DNA of 64,000 nucleotides from Ochrobactrum sp. BTU1 (GCA_018798825.1 CP076354.1:1877001-1941000), one strand, 5' to 3'. Shown: positions 7,501 through 16,320, counted from the first letter of the stretch. The notes: generated from the sequence alone by a model not told the origin. Made by a program: numbers and translations.

Positions 7501-8532
7501 ATGGCTCTAGCCCGCAACCGCCGCCCGCAGCGTCATGTCGATTACTGGCCCGGCTTCGTCGATGCACTGACGACATTGCTGCTCGCCATCATGTTTCTGC
7601 TCACAGTCTTTGTGCTGGGGCAGTTTCTGCTGAGCCGCGATGTCGACACCAAAGACAGCGCTCTGGCACGTCTCAACAGCCAGATACAGGAACTCACACA
7701 GCTTCTATCGCTTGAGAAAAGCAATTCGCAGGACATGCAGGACACGATTGCCAATCTGCAAGCCTCGTTGTCAGGAGCGGAGAGCGAACGCTCGCGCTTG
7801 CAAGCCCTTCTCAATGAAGGCAGCGGCGCGGGTGCTGCCGCCGAAAAACGCGCAGGTGAACTGAGCCAGAGCCTTGATGCCGAAAAGCAGGTCAGTGCGC
7901 AGGCGCTCTCGCAGGTCGAATTGCTGAACCAGCAGATTTCAGCGCTGCGCCGCCAGATTGCAGCTCTTGAAGATGCGCTCAATGCCTCCGAATCGCGTGA
8001 TCGCGAATCGAATGCCAAGATCGCTGACCTCGGTCGTCGTCTTAATGTGGCGCTCGCACAGCGGGTGCAGGAACTCAACCGCTACCGTTCCGACTTCTTT
8101 GGCCGCCTGCGTGCGATCCTGTCCGACAAGGAAAATATCCGCATTGTCGGCGACCGTTTCGTGTTCCAGTCGGAAGTTCTTTTCCCAACGGGCTCTTCCG
8201 ATCTCAATCCTGCCGGTCAGGAAGAGATGAAGAAACTCGCTGATGCGGTCATCACGCTCAACCAGGAAATTCCGGATGACATCAACTGGGTTCTGCGGGT
8301 GGATGGACATACCGACAATGTGCCGCTGGCAGGCACGGGTCGCTTCCGCGACAACTGGGAGCTTTCTTCAGCACGCGCAACGGCAGTGGTCAAATATCTC
8401 ATCGCCAATGGCGTACCAGCTAACCGTCTGGTTGCAGCAGGTTTTGGCGAGTATCAGCCGCTCGATAGTTCCGATGCACCCGATGCCCGCGCAAGAAACC
8501 GCCGCATCGAGCTGAAGCTGACGGAGAGATAA
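7501..8532 (+). CDS. MotB/OmpA-type peptidoglycan-anchoring partner
   Basis: 343 residues: one membrane helix at about 19-43 with an aspartate (Asp21 in GFVDALTTLLLAI) where MotB has its proton-binding Asp, then a long periplasmic coiled coil (about 50-190) rich in Leu/Gln/Glu heptads, then a C-terminal OmpA domain (about 215-343). The OmpA part shows VDGHTDNVPL, the NWELSSARA helix and ARNRRIELKL, the residues that bind the peptidoglycan diaminopimelate. It is translated right after its channel partner. The coiled coil makes it longer than ordinary MotB plug regions. Substrate or cellular job unknown; an envelope-anchored ion-driven device is the inference. Confidence 0.87.
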   Translation: MALARNRRPQRHVDYWPGFVDALTTLLLAIMFLLTVFVLGQFLLSRDVDTKDSALARLNSQIQELTQLLSLEKSNSQDMQDTIANLQASLSGAESERSRLQALLNEGSGAGAAAEKRAGELSQSLDAEKQVSAQALSQVELLNQQISALRRQIAALEDALNASESRDRESNAKIADLGRRLNVALAQRVQELNRYRSDFFGRLRAILSDKENIRIVGDRFVFQSEVLFPTGSSDLNPAGQEEMKKLADAVITLNQEIPDDINWVLRVDGHTDNVPLAGTGRFRDNWELSSARATAVVKYLIANGVPANRLVAAGFGEYQPLDSSDAPDARARNRRIELKLTER

Positions 8533-8540
8533 ACTAAAAT

Positions 8541-8647
8541 TATAGCATTTCCAGCAAAAGTGCGAAGCGGTTTTGCGTCGGATAATGCGTAAAAACAAGC
8601 AGTTACAGCGGTTCCAACGATTCTTTCTTAACTGGAGCCGCTGTAAG
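8541..8647 (+). repeat. Family B intergenic repeat, copy 1
   Basis: About 107 bases: TATAGCATTTCCAGCAAAAG, GCGAAGCGGTTTTGCG, ATAATGCGTAAAAAC, then a hairpin ACAGCGGTTCCA ... TGGAGCCGCTGT. Further copies lie at 13621, 26646, 33355, 35081, 53949 and 63546, with a partial one at 11028. Size and two-palindrome structure resemble RIME/Bru-RS elements of Rhizobiales. Lies between two converging genes. Confidence 0.85.
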
Positions 8648-8668
8648 GGGGGCCATGAGCCCCCATTT

Positions 8669-10516
8669 TTATTTACCGAAAACGCCTGCGCCTGCTTCAA
8701 ATTGCAGCTTGGCGAGGCGGGCATAAATGCCGCCCTTCTCAACCAGCGTCTGATGCGTACCCTCTTCAACAATCTGGCCTTTGTCGAGAACCAGAATGCG
8801 GTCGGCTTTCAGAACCGTTGCCAAGCGATGCGCCACAACGAGCGTCGTGCGATTATCCATGAGGCTATCAAGCGCCTTCTGCACCAGCATTTCACTTTCT
8901 GCATCAAGCGCCGAGGTGGCTTCATCCAGCAGCAGAACGGGTGCCGCACGCAGGATCGCACGCGCAATGGCAATGCGCTGGCGCTGACCGCCTGAAAGCG
9001 TAACGCCGCGTTCGCCGACTTCGGTGTTATAGCCCTTGTCCAGCGCCATAATGAAGTCATGCGCGAGTGCTGCCCTTGCTGCGGCCTCGATTTCAGCATC
9101 GCTTGCACCGGGTTTACCGAAGCCGATATTCTCGCGAATGCTGGTGGCAAAGATCGCGACATCCTGCGGCACCACTGCAATGCGTTCACGCACCTTGGCA
9201 GGATCGGCTTCAGGCAAGGCCACACCATCCATCAGCACACGGCCGGATTGCGGATCGTAATAGCGCATCACCAGCGAGAAGATCGTGCTTTTGCCGGCAC
9301 CGGATGGGCCGACAATAGCCACCGTCTCACCGGGCTTTACAGTGAAGCTGACACCATTCAGCGACGGCGCGTCCGGACGCGTTGGATAGGAGAAATGCAC
9401 CTGATCGAAGCTGATCTCGCCACGCGGCGGTTGTGGCAAGGCAATGGGATTTACAGGGGCGGAAATGCCCGGATTTTCATCGAGAATTTCTGCAAGCCGT
9501 TCAGTGGCACCCGCGGCCTGCGCAAGTTCACCGCCCACTTCAGAAAGCGCGCCAAAAGCACTGGCGGCAAAGACTGCATAAAGGACGAACTGGCCCAGCG
9601 TTCCTGCTGTCATTGTGCCAGAAAGCACATCACGCGAGCCGAACCAGAGGACAGCAACCACGCTGGAGAAGATCAGGAAAATCGCAAAGCCTGTCAGAAT
9701 GGCGCGTGCTTTGATCGATGAGCGTGCCGCTTGGTAGGCCTTCTCGACAGCATTTGCAAAGCGCCCTACCACCATATTCTCGTTGGTGAAGGCCTGCAGC
9801 GTGCGCATCGCCCCGATCTGCTCACTGGCATAGGCATTGGCATGTGCCAGCATATCCTGCGTCATGCGTGAGCGACGACGCACAGAACGACCAAAAGCGA
9901 TCAACGGAATCACGATCAGCGGAATAGCCGCAATCACAAGTGCGGAAAGCTTGGGGCTGGTGACAACCATCATGATGAGCGCGCCAATACCCAGAATCAT
10001 ATTGCGCAGCGCTACAGAGGCCGTAGCCCCTACAACCGACTTGATCTGCGTGGTATCGACCGAAAGACGCGAGACGATCTCGCCCGACTGCGACCGATCG
10101 AAGAATTCCGGCGACAGGCTGGTCACATGGGAGAAGACAGCATTGCGCAGATCTGCCACCACGCGCTCGCCCAGTGATATGACGAAGAAATAGCGCAGGC
10201 CCGATGCGAGCGCCAGAACCAGCGCCAGCGCCACCAGCATACCGAAATAATTATTGACGAAGACCGCATTGGCACCGGTGAAGCCATGATCGATCATACG
10301 GCGTACAGCAACCGGGACAGCAAGAGTCGTGACAGCAGCAAGAACCAGTGAGAAAAGCGCTCCAATAACCAGAGGCTTGTAGCGCGAGAGGAAAGGAAGC
10401 ATCCGCCTCAGTGGCTTCAATGAACGGCGCTTACGCCCTTCCTTAGCACCCTCCCCAGCTCCCTCTTGGGCATTCAATTCTGGATTCATGCGAATTTGAC
10501 TGTCTCTGCTGGCCAT
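8669..10516 (-). CDS. ABC exporter, fused permease and ATPase
   Basis: 615 residues from ATG 10516. After a charged cytoplasmic N-terminus (about 40 residues) comes a six-helix ABC transmembrane domain (about 45-330), then the nucleotide-binding domain: Walker [11 protein letters not shown]-loop [17 protein letters not shown], signature [14 protein letters not shown], Walker [17 protein letters not shown] and the switch His in VVAHRLAT. This is the MsbA/LmrA type of homodimeric exporter for lipids or hydrophobic compounds; the cargo is not evident. The open frame runs upstream to 10699 but that part lacks family similarity. ATG at 10489 is an alternative start. It stands alone, with rpmE divergent. 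Confidence 0.85.
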   Translation of the reverse strand: MASRDSQIRMNPELNAQEGAGEGAKEGRKRRSLKPLRRMLPFLSRYKPLVIGALFSLVLAAVTTLAVPVAVRRMIDHGFTGANAVFVNNYFGMLVALALVLALASGLRYFFVISLGERVVADLRNAVFSHVTSLSPEFFDRSQSGEIVSRLSVDTTQIKSVVGATASVALRNMILGIGALIMMVVTSPKLSALVIAAIPLIVIPLIAFGRSVRRRSRMTQDMLAHANAYASEQIGAMRTLQAFTNENMVVGRFANAVEKAYQAARSSIKARAILTGFAIFLIFSSVVAVLWFGSRDVLSGTMTAGTLGQFVLYAVFAASAFGALSEVGGELAQAAGATERLAEILDENPGISAPVNPIALPQPPRGEISFDQVHFSYPTRPDAPSLNGVSFTVKPGETVAIVGPSGAGKSTIFSLVMRYYDPQSGRVLMDGVALPEADPAKVRERIAVVPQDVAIFATSIRENIGFGKPGASDAEIEAAARAALAHDFIMALDKGYNTEVGERGVTLSGGQRQRIAIARAILRAAPVLLLDEATSALDAESEMLVQKALDSLMDNRTTLVVAHRLATVLKADRILVLDKGQIVEEGTHQTLVEKGGIYARLAKLQFEAGAGVFGK

Positions 10517-10685
10517 TCTTGAGATTGCGCCCTTGTTATTAGCGTGCGCCTGATGTATAGGCTCGCCAACCCTTTTGGAAGCCGTTGCCTTCGGTAACGG
10601 GTCTTCATATCTGCCATTGGGCGAAAGTGCCGCAGTTTTAAACAAGAAACTGGGATTTTCACCCCAGACTTTCAGGATTGAGAAG

Positions 10686-10907
10686 ATGAAAGCCAGCATC
10701 CATCCCGACTACCACACCATCAAGGTCGTGATGACCGATGGCACTGAATACATGACCCGCTCGACCTGGGGCAAGGAAGGCGATACGATGAACCTCGATA
10801 TCGATCCTACCACGCACCCAGCTTGGACCGGTGGTTCGCAGACCCTGCTCGATCGCGGCGGTCGCGTAACGAAGTTCAAGAACCGTTTCGGCAATCTCGG
10901 TATCTAA
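10686..10907 (+). CDS. rpmE: 50S ribosomal protein L31
   Basis: 73 residues, beginning [19 protein letters not shown] and ending [11 protein letters not shown]; typical of alphaproteobacterial L31. The family sits on the 50S central protuberance and bridges to the 30S. The Cys-x-x-Cys pairs of zinc-binding L31 are absent (no cysteine at all). The start follows GAGAAG; the longer open frame from 10575 is upstream leader. A strong terminator follows at 10927. Confidence 0.95.
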   Translation: MKASIHPDYHTIKVVMTDGTEYMTRSTWGKEGDTMNLDIDPTTHPAWTGGSQTLLDRGGRVTKFKNRFGNLGI

Positions 10908-10926
10908 TACTGACATTGATGAACTT

Positions 10927-10957
10927 ACGAAAAACCTCGCTTCGGCGGGGTTTTTTG
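10927..10957 (+). terminator. Terminator after rpmE
   Basis: ACCTCGC-TTC-GGCGGGGT hairpin preceded by A-run and followed by six Ts. Confidence 0.85.
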
Positions 10958-11027
10958 TTGCCTGCCTCTCTGCGCAAAAGGGCGCTATAATCGCGCTCTG
11001 CAGCTTGCCATCCAAAAAATGGAAACC

Positions 11028-11103
11028 AATTTTGGGCAACGACATGCGTAAAAAAACAGATAGAGCGGCTCCAACGATTCGGTCTTAACTGGAACCGCTC
11101 TAA
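11028..11103 (+). repeat. Family B repeat, partial copy
   Basis: Contains the second half of the family B element: ACATGCGTAAAAAAAC and a hairpin AGAGCGGCTCCA ... TGGAACCGCTCT. In this copy the stem ends AGAGCGG/CCGCTCT instead of ACAGCGG/CCGCTGT, a paired change. Confidence 0.65.
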
Positions 11104-11120
11104 ATGCGAAATGCTCTAAT

Positions 11121-11220
11121 ACCAAAACTCCATGAGTATGACTCATGGAGTTTTGGTTAAGCCCGAGTGGCTATTGAACTTTTTCAAGGCGTGATGCGTC
11201 AGCATCTTCACGCCTTGGTA
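11121..11220 (+). repeat. Family A palindromic repeat, copy 2
   Basis: Hairpin AACTCCATGAG ... CTCATGGAGTT, loop TATGA, then TTGAACTTTTTCAAGGCGTG and GCATCTTCACGCC. It lies directly upstream of the P-loop kinase gene at 11242. Confidence 0.8.
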
Positions 11221-11241
11221 TAACGGCTGGAGGTCGGCACA

Positions 11242-11841
11242 ATGGAGCGAGCAATGTCTGGCATATTGATCGCCGGGAGTTCGCATGTCGGGAAATCCAC
11301 ATTCGCCGCGCGACTGACAAAAGCCCTCGGGTGGAGCCTGATTTCAACGGATAGTCTTGCCCGGCACCCCGGGCGCCCCTGGCCTACCGTCCGCCCCGCC
11401 GTCGCCGAGTTTTATTCAAGCCTTTCACCTGAAACCATTCATTGGTTTCTAAAGGTGCATCATGAAAACATATGGCCTCTCATTCGAGAGAAAATCGAGG
11501 GGCACATCCATGATGGGCGACAATTCATCTGCGAAGGATCAGCCTTGCGTCCAGAATATCTGACGACATTGAACACCGCTTCAACCGAATGCGTCTGCCT
11601 TTATGCCGACGATGATTTTTTGCTCAGCAGAATGCGCAACGAGGCAGGTTACGATCACGTTGATAGCAGCCTTCGGTACATCATCGATAAGTTTATCGAG
11701 CGCTCTCTCCGGGACAATTCAGAACTGAAGGCATCTGCGCTAAGCAATCACATAAGACTGGTGAATGCGGCAGATATGGTTGAAGTGAACCAGTCCTACG
11801 AGCAGTTATTGCAACAGGCATCCAATAACTCCGAGAAATAA
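11242..11841 (+). CDS. P-loop kinase-like protein
   Basis: 199 residues. Walker A near the N-terminus (GILIAGSSHVGKSTFAARL), followed by STDSLARHPGRPWP, where the Asp/Ser would sit at the base of the phosphate-acceptor site, and CEGSALRPEYL in the middle. The layout is that of a small-molecule kinase of the AAA_33/shikimate-kinase-like superfamily. Substrate unknown. ATG 11242 has GGAGG eight bases upstream; ATG 11254 is an alternative. It stands alone between a palindromic repeat and a shared terminator, opposite yebC. Confidence 0.65.
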   Translation: MERAMSGILIAGSSHVGKSTFAARLTKALGWSLISTDSLARHPGRPWPTVRPAVAEFYSSLSPETIHWFLKVHHENIWPLIREKIEGHIHDGRQFICEGSALRPEYLTTLNTASTECVCLYADDDFLLSRMRNEAGYDHVDSSLRYIIDKFIERSLRDNSELKASALSNHIRLVNAADMVEVNQSYEQLLQQASNNSEK

Positions 11842-11876
11842 AAAACTCCCGGACAAGCCGGGAGTTTTCGTATTCG
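11842..11876. terminator. Two-way terminator between kinase gene and yebC
   Basis: AAAAAACTCCCGG-ACAAG-CCGGGAGTTTT: A-run and T-run flank a GC-rich stem, so it can serve both converging genes. Confidence 0.85.
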
Positions 11877-11892
11877 GAACTGAAGCCTAAAC

Positions 11893-12639
11893 TTAGGCGC
11901 TCAGCTTTTCCATCACTTCGTCGCTGACTTCGAAGTTCGAATAGACGTTCTGAACGTCATCATCGTCTTCAAGAACATTGAGAAGCTTGAGCACGGAGCG
12001 TGCCTTTTCTTCATCGAGTTCCGTGTTGGTCTGTGGCTTCCAGATCGTCTTGATCGATTCGGCTTCACCGAGCGCCGTTTCCAACGCCTTCGATACTTCA
12101 CCAATGTCTTCAAAGGCGCAGAGGATCACATGCTCTTCTTCGCCCGACTGGACGTCGTCGGCACCAGCTTCAATAGCCGCTTCCATGACCTTGTCGGCAT
12201 CGCCAACAGAAATCTTGTAAACGATTTCGCCAACGCGATCGAACATGAAGGCTGCAGAACCGGTTTCACCCAGAGCGCCACCCGACTTGGTGAAAGCTGC
12301 ACGCACATTGGATGCTGTACGGTTGCGGTTATCGGTCAGCGCTTCAACGATGACCATCACGCCGCCCGGGCCGCGGCCCTCGTAGCGCACTTCATCATAG
12401 TTTTCACCGTCGTTGCCAGCAGCCTTCTTGATGGCGCGCTCGATGTTATCTTTCGGCATCGACTGCGCCTTGGCGTTCTGGATGGCCAGACGCAGGCGCG
12501 GGTTCATCAACGGGTCAGGCAGACCCTGCTTTGCAGCCACGGTGATTTCTCGACCAAGCTTGGAAAACATTTTCGACCGCACGGCATCCTGACGGCCTTT
12601 GCGGTGCATGATATTCTTAAACTGTGAATGGCCAGCCAT
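11893..12639 (-). CDS. YebC/PmpR family protein
   Basis: 248 residues, the family length. It begins [19 protein letters not shown], the diagnostic YebC start, and continues with [20 protein letters not shown] and the [19 protein letters not shown] motif. Family members are DNA-binding regulators and some (YeeN/YebC) help translate difficult proline stretches, which fits with efp being a partner pathway. The start at 12639 is fixed by conservation; the longer frame to 12840 is not. ruvC, its common neighbour, is not seen on this side of the window. Confidence 0.93.
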   Translation of the reverse strand: MAGHSQFKNIMHRKGRQDAVRSKMFSKLGREITVAAKQGLPDPLMNPRLRLAIQNAKAQSMPKDNIERAIKKAAGNDGENYDEVRYEGRGPGGVMVIVEALTDNRNRTASNVRAAFTKSGGALGETGSAAFMFDRVGEIVYKISVGDADKVMEAAIEAGADDVQSGEEEHVILCAFEDIGEVSKALETALGEAESIKTIWKPQTNTELDEEKARSVLKLLNVLEDDDDVQNVYSNFEVSDEVMEKLSA

Positions 12640-12842
12640 GGCACCCCTGTTCTGTTCATATGATGCGCACGGAGAAAGCGTCACATAAGAATGGGTCTGG
12701 CCGCAGACAGGTCGGCCACCGCGCTTTCCGTGCTGAATGGCCGCGTTATAAGGAATTGAGCCGCATTCGTCCAGCAAAAGCGCGATCACGCAATCACTTG
12801 TCGATAAAGTTGACAGGCCTCGACGCGGACCACCAAACAATA

Positions 12843-12852
12843 TTATCTATAA
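12843..12852. promoter_or_regulatory. BioR operator upstream of bioR
   Basis: TTATCTATAA, five bases before the bioR start codon. It fits the published BioR consensus TTATMKATAA and is identical to the box before bioY at 13860-13869. Placement over the start implies autorepression. Confidence 0.8.
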
Positions 12853-12856
12853 AACC

Positions 12857-13537
12857 ATGAATCAGCGCTCAAATGACACTCCCGGCGAAACCATTGCCGC
12901 CCGCATCAGCCGTATTCTCGCCGACCGTATTATTGCGGGCGAGATCGAGCCGGGCATCAAACTCCGTCAGGATCATATCGCCGAAGAGTTCGAAACAAGC
13001 CATGTGCCCGTGCGCGAAGCCTTTCGCCGATTGGAAGCGCAAGGACTTGTGGTTTCCGAACCCCGTCGTGGCGTGCGCGTTGCGTCCTTCGATATCAGCG
13101 AAATCCGCGAAGTGGCGGAAATGCGCGCAGCACTTGAAGTGCTGGCCCTGCGTCATGCAGCGCCCCATATCAGCCGCGCCACGCTGGACGCTGCCGAACA
13201 GGCAACCCTCGAAGGCGACAAGTCACGCGATGTGCGAAGCTGGGAAGACGCCAATCGTCGCTTTCATCGATTGATTCTGGAGCCATGCAACATGCCGCGC
13301 CTGCTGGCGGCTATTGATGATCTTCATGCAGCAAGCGCGCGCTTTCTGTTTGCCACCTGGCGTTCGGAATGGGAAACCCGTACCGATCACGATCACCGCG
13401 CGATTCTGACCGCACTCCGTCAGGACGACATTGAGACGGCGACCACCATCCTTGCGCGCCATGTGCAGTGGATCGGCCATCGCCCCGTCAAAACCGCATC
13501 AGGCAAGACCCGCGATTCTTTCGCCATCGTCGGCTAA
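12857..13537 (+). CDS. bioR: GntR-family biotin regulator BioR
   Basis: 226 residues: N-terminal winged helix (about 10-75) with IAEEFETSHVPVREAFRRLEAQGL, followed by a C-terminal all-helical FCD ligand domain (about 80-215) with the metal-binding histidine pattern (RFHRLIL, HRAIL, HVQW). BioR proteins of alphaproteobacteria repress biotin synthesis and uptake genes by binding TTATMKATAA. Identification rests on the operator found just before this gene and again before bioY, the next gene. On sequence alone only GntR/FCD could be said. Start at ATG 12857. Confidence 0.85.
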   Translation: MNQRSNDTPGETIAARISRILADRIIAGEIEPGIKLRQDHIAEEFETSHVPVREAFRRLEAQGLVVSEPRRGVRVASFDISEIREVAEMRAALEVLALRHAAPHISRATLDAAEQATLEGDKSRDVRSWEDANRRFHRLILEPCNMPRLLAAIDDLHAASARFLFATWRSEWETRTDHDHRAILTALRQDDIETATTILARHVQWIGHRPVKTASGKTRDSFAIVG

Positions 13538-13620
13538 GCAGTAACCCAAACCTTCCAGTTCTTAAGATGACCATGCGAGCTGCCGCACATGCAGCTCGCG
13601 TGCTTGCGGCTGCTTTGATT

Positions 13621-13773
13621 TTAAAGCATTTCCAGCAAAAGTGGGAACCGCCTCCGCAGGGAAATCAGTTCGCCGGACTGATTTCTTTTCCTGCTGCGAT
13701 GCGTCGGATAATGCGTAAAAACAAATAGTTTCAGCGGTTCCAACGATTCAGCCTTAACTGGAGCCACTGTAAG
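13621..13773 (+). repeat. Family B repeat with an internal insert, copy 2
   Basis: Begins AAGCATTTCCAGCAAAAGTG and ends with the hairpin CAGCGGTTCCAACG ... TGGAGCCACTG. Where other copies have GCGAAGCGGTTTTGCG this one carries about 60 different bases, including an inverted pair GAAATCAGT / ACTGATTTC, so it is a composite element between bioR and bioY. Confidence 0.75.
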
Positions 13774-13795
13774 CCTCTCCCAATTTTTATATATT

Positions 13796-13805
13796 TTATC
13801 TATTT
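13796..13805. promoter_or_regulatory. Degenerate BioR-like site
   Basis: TTATCTATTT, eight of ten bases matching the BioR box, 64 bases before the perfect box at bioY. It may be a weak second site or chance in an AT-rich stretch. Confidence 0.3.
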
Positions 13806-13859
13806 CTCACTTGCCAAACACCATCAATCCGATGATTTTAAATAGATCGAATCGTAATT

Positions 13860-13869
13860 TTATCTATAA
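13860..13869. promoter_or_regulatory. BioR operator upstream of bioY
   Basis: TTATCTATAA 12 bases before the bioY start codon, identical to the box before bioR. Position over the ribosome site/promoter region predicts repression when biotin is ample. Confidence 0.85.
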
Positions 13870-13881
13870 TTTGAGGAAGCC

Positions 13882-14445
13882 ATGGCTTACATCACCCAGA
13901 AGCGTGTATCTTTCAGCCCACTTGATCTCGAATCCCGCTCACCAGCCCTACGCATTGCTGCGGTAGCCTTCGGTACTCTGGTATTGGCAATCTCATCGCA
14001 GATTGCAGTCCCTATGATACCGGTTCCGATCACACTTCAGACACTCGTTGTGCCGCTGATCGGCGCACTCTATGGCTGGCGACTTGGCTTCATCACCGTG
14101 CTTGCCTGGCTAGGCGAAGCCATAATTGGCCTGCCGGTTCTCGCTGGCGGCGCAGGTGGGATCCAGCATTTTGCCGGACCAACCGCTGGATATCTCGTCT
14201 CGTTTCCAATTATCGCAGCACTCACCGGCTATCTCGCGGAACGCGGCTGGAACGGCAAAAACCTGGTGCTTGCTTTTGTATCGTTCGGCGTAGCCAACCT
14301 GCTTTGCCTCGCCCTTGGTGCAATTTGGCTTTCAGCGCTGATCGGCGTTGAAAAAGCAGTAACCTTCGGTGTGACACCATTCCTCATCGGCGCTCTGATC
14401 AAGTCGGCACTCGGCGCTGCAATTCTCAAAGCAGCAGCGCGATAA
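13882..14445 (+). CDS. bioY: Biotin uptake protein BioY
   Basis: 187 residues with about six hydrophobic helices, including LRIAAVAFGTLVLAISSQI, the conserved PVPITLQTLVVPLIGALYG and GLPVLAGGAGGIQHFAGPTAGYL region that marks BioY S-components. BioY binds biotin in the inner membrane and works alone or with an ECF energizing module; no bioM/bioN genes lie next to it. It is preceded by a perfect BioR box, and a DUF1284 gene starts 4 bases after its stop, so the two share a transcript. Start ATG 13882 follows TTGAGGAAGCC. Confidence 0.95.
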   Translation: MAYITQKRVSFSPLDLESRSPALRIAAVAFGTLVLAISSQIAVPMIPVPITLQTLVVPLIGALYGWRLGFITVLAWLGEAIIGLPVLAGGAGGIQHFAGPTAGYLVSFPIIAALTGYLAERGWNGKNLVLAFVSFGVANLLCLALGAIWLSALIGVEKAVTFGVTPFLIGALIKSALGAAILKAAAR

Positions 14446-14449
14446 ACGA

Positions 14450-14881
14450 TTGATGACAGTTCGCCTGCGCGGTCATCATCTTCTTTGTATGCTGACCTAT
14501 ATCGGCAAGGGCTACAGCCCGGCTTTCGTGGAAAATTACGACGCGATTGCCGGGCATTTGTCGAATGGTGAAGACATCGAGATCGTCGATGGTCCAGACG
14601 ACATCTGCCAGCCGCTGCTCTGTGAAAGTGATTGCCACTGTTTTAATGCAACAAGCGTAGCTGTTCGGGACAGATTGGCTATGGAAGCCATATCGAGGCT
14701 GTTTGACCTGGTGATCTCGGCTGGATCACGATTGTCGCTCGATGCCATGCAGCTTGGCCGGATGCGGGCCGCTTTTGCCGATGGCAGCATCCGCAAAGCG
14801 TGCAAATCTTGCGAATGGTCAGAGCTTTGCACCCGCATCGCCGTCAAAGACGATTATGCGGGCGTTCAGATAAATTTATAA
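14450..14881 (+). CDS. DUF1284 protein, cysteine-rich
   Basis: 143 residues with RLRGHHLLCMLTYIGKGYS at the start, the DUF1284 hallmark, and nine cysteines, including DDICQPLLCESDCHC and the late CKSCEWSELC. The cysteine pattern suggests metal or iron-sulfur binding; the function of the family is not established. It is co-transcribed with bioY (4 bases), so it falls under BioR control and may act in biotin metabolism, which needs iron-sulfur chemistry at the BioB step. That link is inference. The start could be the first or second codon of ATGATG. Confidence 0.8.
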   Translation: MMTVRLRGHHLLCMLTYIGKGYSPAFVENYDAIAGHLSNGEDIEIVDGPDDICQPLLCESDCHCFNATSVAVRDRLAMEAISRLFDLVISAGSRLSLDAMQLGRMRAAFADGSIRKACKSCEWSELCTRIAVKDDYAGVQINL

Positions 14882-14885
14882 AGGC

Positions 14886-15710
14886 CTATCGCCAGAATGC
14901 AGGGATAGTTTCTTCCAGCCGTGCGCCAATGCGCAAAGGCGCAGCCTTTTCAGCAAGGCCGGTACGATCAGAAATCTCGATCCCCACGCCACAAATGGTT
15001 GCCGGACCACTGGCAGCCTCAAAGCGACCCTTTGGCACTTTCGACAGGAAGCGGTTCAAAGGCTCTTCCTTGTCCATGCCAAGCGAAGAATCATAGTCGC
15101 CGCACATGCCGGCATCCGACATATAGGCTGTGCCATTGCGCAAAATCTGGCAATCGGCGGTCGGCACATGCGTATGCGTTCCCACGACAGCACTGGCGCG
15201 ACCATCGACAAAATGGCCAAAGCACTGCTTTTCGCTGGTAGCTTCCGCATGGAAATCGAAGAACACGGCATCTGCCTGCTCGCCAAGCGGGCAAGCTTCG
15301 AGAATTTTCTCGGCCGCAATGAACGGGTCATCCAGATCCGGGTGCATGAACACGCGGCCCATCACATTGGATACCAGCACGCGGGCACCATTCTTGGCGA
15401 TGTAAAGCCCCTCGCCCTTGCCTGCCGTTCCTTTCGGAAAATTTGCAGGACGCAGGAAACGGTCTTCGCGCTTGGAGAAATCCAGCGCCTCGCGTTGATC
15501 CCATACGTGATTGCCGGTTGTCACCACATCCGCGCCCGCGCGGATTGTGTCGTGAAAAATCTCTTCGGTAATACCAAAGCCGCCAGCGGCGTTCTCGCCG
15601 TTGACGATCACGAAATCCAGCTTCAAATCAGAAATCAGCCCCGGCAGCTTTTCATAAACCGCCGTGCGCCCCGACCGGCCCACCATGTCACCAAGAAAAA
15701 GTAATCTCAT
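14886..15710 (-). CDS. YmdB-type metallophosphoesterase
   Basis: 274 residues, matching the TIGR00282 family: RLLFLGDMVGRSGR at the N-terminus, VNGENAAGG near 37, TTGNHVWD near 68, FDFHAEATSEK near 150 and GTHTHVPTAD near 177 supply the two-metal site. Bacillus YmdB hydrolyses cyclic dinucleotide/2',3'-cNMP substrates; the substrate here is unknown. The start at 15710 overlaps nothing; the upstream 5-formyl-THF cyclo-ligase gene ends 13 bases before it on the same strand, a pairing common in alphaproteobacteria. It converges with DUF1284, four bases apart. Confidence 0.9.
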   Translation of the reverse strand: MRLLFLGDMVGRSGRTAVYEKLPGLISDLKLDFVIVNGENAAGGFGITEEIFHDTIRAGADVVTTGNHVWDQREALDFSKREDRFLRPANFPKGTAGKGEGLYIAKNGARVLVSNVMGRVFMHPDLDDPFIAAEKILEACPLGEQADAVFFDFHAEATSEKQCFGHFVDGRASAVVGTHTHVPTADCQILRNGTAYMSDAGMCGDYDSSLGMDKEEPLNRFLSKVPKGRFEAASGPATICGVGIEISDRTGLAEKAAPLRIGARLEETIPAFWR

Positions 15711-15723
15711 AAATGCGTCTTTA

Positions 15724-16320
15724 TCAGCCCTGATCGAATAAGTGCAAGCCGGTCTCGGTCAGTATCTGGTGAAGAGCAATGTCGTGCGGCTCATTGGGCA
15801 CATGTGGCACTTCCTGACAATCAAATGCCATGCCGATCAACAGCGGCTCCAGACCGCGCCCGGCAAAGCGCGCCAGCGCCCGATCATAATGACCGGCACC
15901 ATAACCCAGACGATGACCGCGCTTGTCGAAACCGGCAAGCGGCATAAACAGGATGGCAGGATCAACCAGCGGTGCGGTCTTGTCCGGCCCCATAGTGCCG
16001 AAACCCGTCTGAACCAGTTCCGCATCCGGCAGAAATTCACGAAATGCGATTGTTTCCTTATCGAGAACCACCGGCAGGCATAGACGCGCACCCTTGTCGC
16101 GCATGGCTGACAGAAGCGGACGTGGATCAATCTCCGAGCGGATCGGCCAATAGCCTGCGACCATCGTTTCCTTGGGAATCAATATCGCGGTTTCAGCCTT
16201 TTTTGCTGCAGCCAATGACGCCTCAAACCGAAAGCGCGGATCAAGTGCATCGCGACGCGAAAGCACCTCTCGCCTCAATGCCTGCTTGTCATCGCCTCGC
16301 GGCTGTCCATTGTCATTCAT
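15724..16320 (-). CDS. 5-formyltetrahydrofolate cyclo-ligase
   Basis: 198 residues. The C-terminal GYGAGHYDRAL is the ATP/folate site signature and VAGYWPIRSEIDPRPLL near residue 54 is the conserved N-terminal substrate segment. The enzyme converts 5-formyl-THF to methenyl-THF using ATP, keeping folates available for one-carbon metabolism. Start at 16320 is chosen by conservation; a longer frame to 16404 lacks it. The cluster 6S locus-zapA-ygfA is the classical neighbourhood of this gene; here an SRPBCC membrane gene is inserted between it and the 6S candidate. Confidence 0.92.
   Translation of the reverse strand: MNDNGQPRGDDKQALRREVLSRRDALDPRFRFEASLAAAKKAETAILIPKETMVAGYWPIRSEIDPRPLLSAMRDKGARLCLPVVLDKETIAFREFLPDAELVQTGFGTMGPDKTAPLVDPAILFMPLAGFDKRGHRLGYGAGHYDRALARFAGRGLEPLLIGMAFDCQEVPHVPNEPHDIALHQILTETGLHLFDQG

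Noticed and set aside
6452..8532. Zorya defence system
   Set aside because: Only the ZorA/ZorB-like architecture is present; no ZorC, ZorD or ZorE-like genes flank it and the neighbours are housekeeping genes.
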